From Dehalococcoidia bacterium (GTDB lineage: Bacteria; Chloroflexota; Dehalococcoidia; GIF9; AB-539-J10), in NCBI GenBank assembly GCA_030606165.1, contig JAUWGZ010000080.1, positions 1 through 5,351 on the forward strand: a DNA stretch of 5,351 nucleotides. The letters run 5' to 3'. Positions 4,542 to 5,351 of the stretch are shown here, piece after piece. Position 1 is the stretch's first letter; every line of letters begins with the position of its first letter. Made by a program: the position numbers and the translations under genes. The notes beneath the pieces were generated by a model. That model was not told the DNA's origin. It searched no databases and saw only the letters and a list, made by a program, of their open reading frames with translations.

Positions 4542-5351
4542 CTGGGGTAATACCTTAGCCAATTCTTCAAAAAGATGATGCTGGGTTTTATCCAGATGTT
4601 GGGGGGTTATTACAGTTAATTTGACAAGCAAGTCTCCTATTCCCTTGCCATCGACGTGGGAGACCCCCTTGCCTTTGAAGCGAAATGTTTTCCCATTTTG
4701 AGTTCCTGATGGTATTTTTAATTCTACCTTTCCATCTAAAGATGGCACTCTCACCTCATCGCCCAAAGCAGCTTGAGCAAAATTGATGGATAGCTCGTAA
4801 AGAATGTCACTGCCATCTCTATGGAATAAATCGTGCGGCTTTACTGAAAGGGTGACATAAAGGTCGCCGGGGGGGCCTCCATATAAGCCAGCGCTCCCCT
4901 CTCCATTCAGGCGTAATCGGTATCCTTCATCCACACCAGCCGGAATATTAACCCTTATTTTACGCTTCACCTTTATTCTTCCCCTTCCCTTGCATTGAGA
5001 ACAAGGATTGTTTATTACAGCGCCACTACCTCCACAGCGAGAACAAGTGGTGATATGAGTGAAGCGCCCAAAAATGCTTTGCTGAACCTTCGTCACTTGC
5101 CCTCTGCCGTGACAATCAGGACAGGTCTCGGGATTTGTCCCTGGTTCGCTGCCAATGCCATGGCATGAAGGGCAGAACTCGATGCGTTGTATTTCAACTT
5201 CTTTACTACAGCCGAATACCGCCTCCTCAAAGGAAAGGGTAAGGTGACTTTGTAAGCTGTCCCCTTTCTGGGGAACACGCTGAGCAGTCCGCCCGAAGGG
5301 GGTGCCAAAACCATTCCAGAAGGATTCAAAAATATCTCCCAGCCCGCCAAA
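4518..5351 (-). CDS. dnaJ: Chaperone protein DnaJ (N-terminal J domain outside the window)
   Basis: Co-chaperone that binds unfolded protein and stimulates the DnaK ATPase. On the reverse strand the frame is open from the window edge to the TAG at 4520-4518, giving 277 residues. Compared with about 370 for the family, the J domain and part of the Gly/Phe region are missing. The visible part starts in the Gly/Phe linker (FGGLGDIFESFWNGFG). The zinc-binding domain follows with all four CxxCxGxG repeats: CPSCHGIG (60-67), CPDCHGRG (77-84), CSRCGGSG (103-110) and CSQCKGRG (117-124). The two C-terminal substrate-binding domains include GGPPGDLYV and IPSGTQNGKTFRFKGKG. Four intact repeats make it a full type I DnaJ, not CbpA. 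A GTG inside it (5096-5094) is simply Val in the zinc region, not a separate start. Any partner genes (grpE, dnaK) would lie to the right. It converges on gpsA. Confidence 0.96.
   Translation of the reverse strand, partial: FGGLGDIFESFWNGFGTPFGRTAQRVPQKGDSLQSHLTLSFEEAVFGCSKEVEIQRIEFCPSCHGIGSEPGTNPETCPDCHGRGQVTKVQQSIFGRFTHITTCSRCGGSGAVINNPCSQCKGRGRIKVKRKIRVNIPAGVDEGYRLRLNGEGSAGLYGGPPGDLYVTLSVKPHDLFHRDGSDILYELSINFAQAALGDEVRVPSLDGKVELKIPSGTQNGKTFRFKGKGVSHVDGKGIGDLLVKLTVITPQHLDKTQHHLFEELAKVLPQTEPPLDV

Noticed and set aside
4869..4875. Run of seven G as a possible slippage or frameshift site in dnaJ
   Set aside because: The frame is intact on both sides and the run encodes part of the conserved GGPPGDLYV segment, so no programmed or mutational frameshift is needed.
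5093..5350. Separate leftward 85-codon open frame at the right edge
   Set aside because: It is out of frame with DnaJ, whose Gly/Phe and zinc-finger motifs read continuously through the same region. The alternative frame has no recognisable motif.

Overview
The window looks like core bacterial chromosome and shows no sign of a mobile element. Intact housekeeping proteins in closely spaced or overlapping genes, moderate GC, and the protein style (SLRTR-type ornithine carbamoyltransferase, a der-plsY-gpsA string facing dnaJ) suggest a Chloroflexota bacterium, perhaps of the Dehalococcoidia. That placement comes from recalled family resemblance and was not tested by search.

Layout. Positions 1-471 hold a two-gene leftward unit. 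A small uncharacterised protein (238-471, resembling DUF6504-type proteins) comes first, followed by an Lrp/AsnC-family regulator (1-228) that runs off the left edge. Between this unit and the next lies the only sizeable non-coding stretch (472-620). It contains a decayed, truncated second copy of the 3' end of the small gene (about 473-560). It also holds a good sigma-70-type promoter (577-605), overlapped by two dyad-symmetric elements that look like operators. This promoter faces right into argF, der, plsY and gpsA (621-4510). The first three genes overlap at start and stop codons, and gpsA follows plsY by 16 bases. From the right edge, dnaJ (4518-5351, N-terminus outside the window) converges on gpsA with only 7 bases between the two stop codons.

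How the genes fit together. PlsY and GpsA are consecutive suppliers of phospholipid precursors: GpsA makes sn-glycerol 3-phosphate and PlsY acylates it. Der is a double GTPase for 50S subunit maturation, and ArgF makes citrulline for arginine synthesis. The likely polycistron therefore mixes amino-acid, ribosome and membrane biogenesis. DnaJ is the Hsp70 co-chaperone and is transcribed separately.

No undescribed system is evident. The observations most worth checking are the truncated paralogue between the divergent units, the paired dyads over the argF promoter next to a divergent Lrp-family gene, and the HPLP in place of HCLP in the ornithine carbamoyltransferase.
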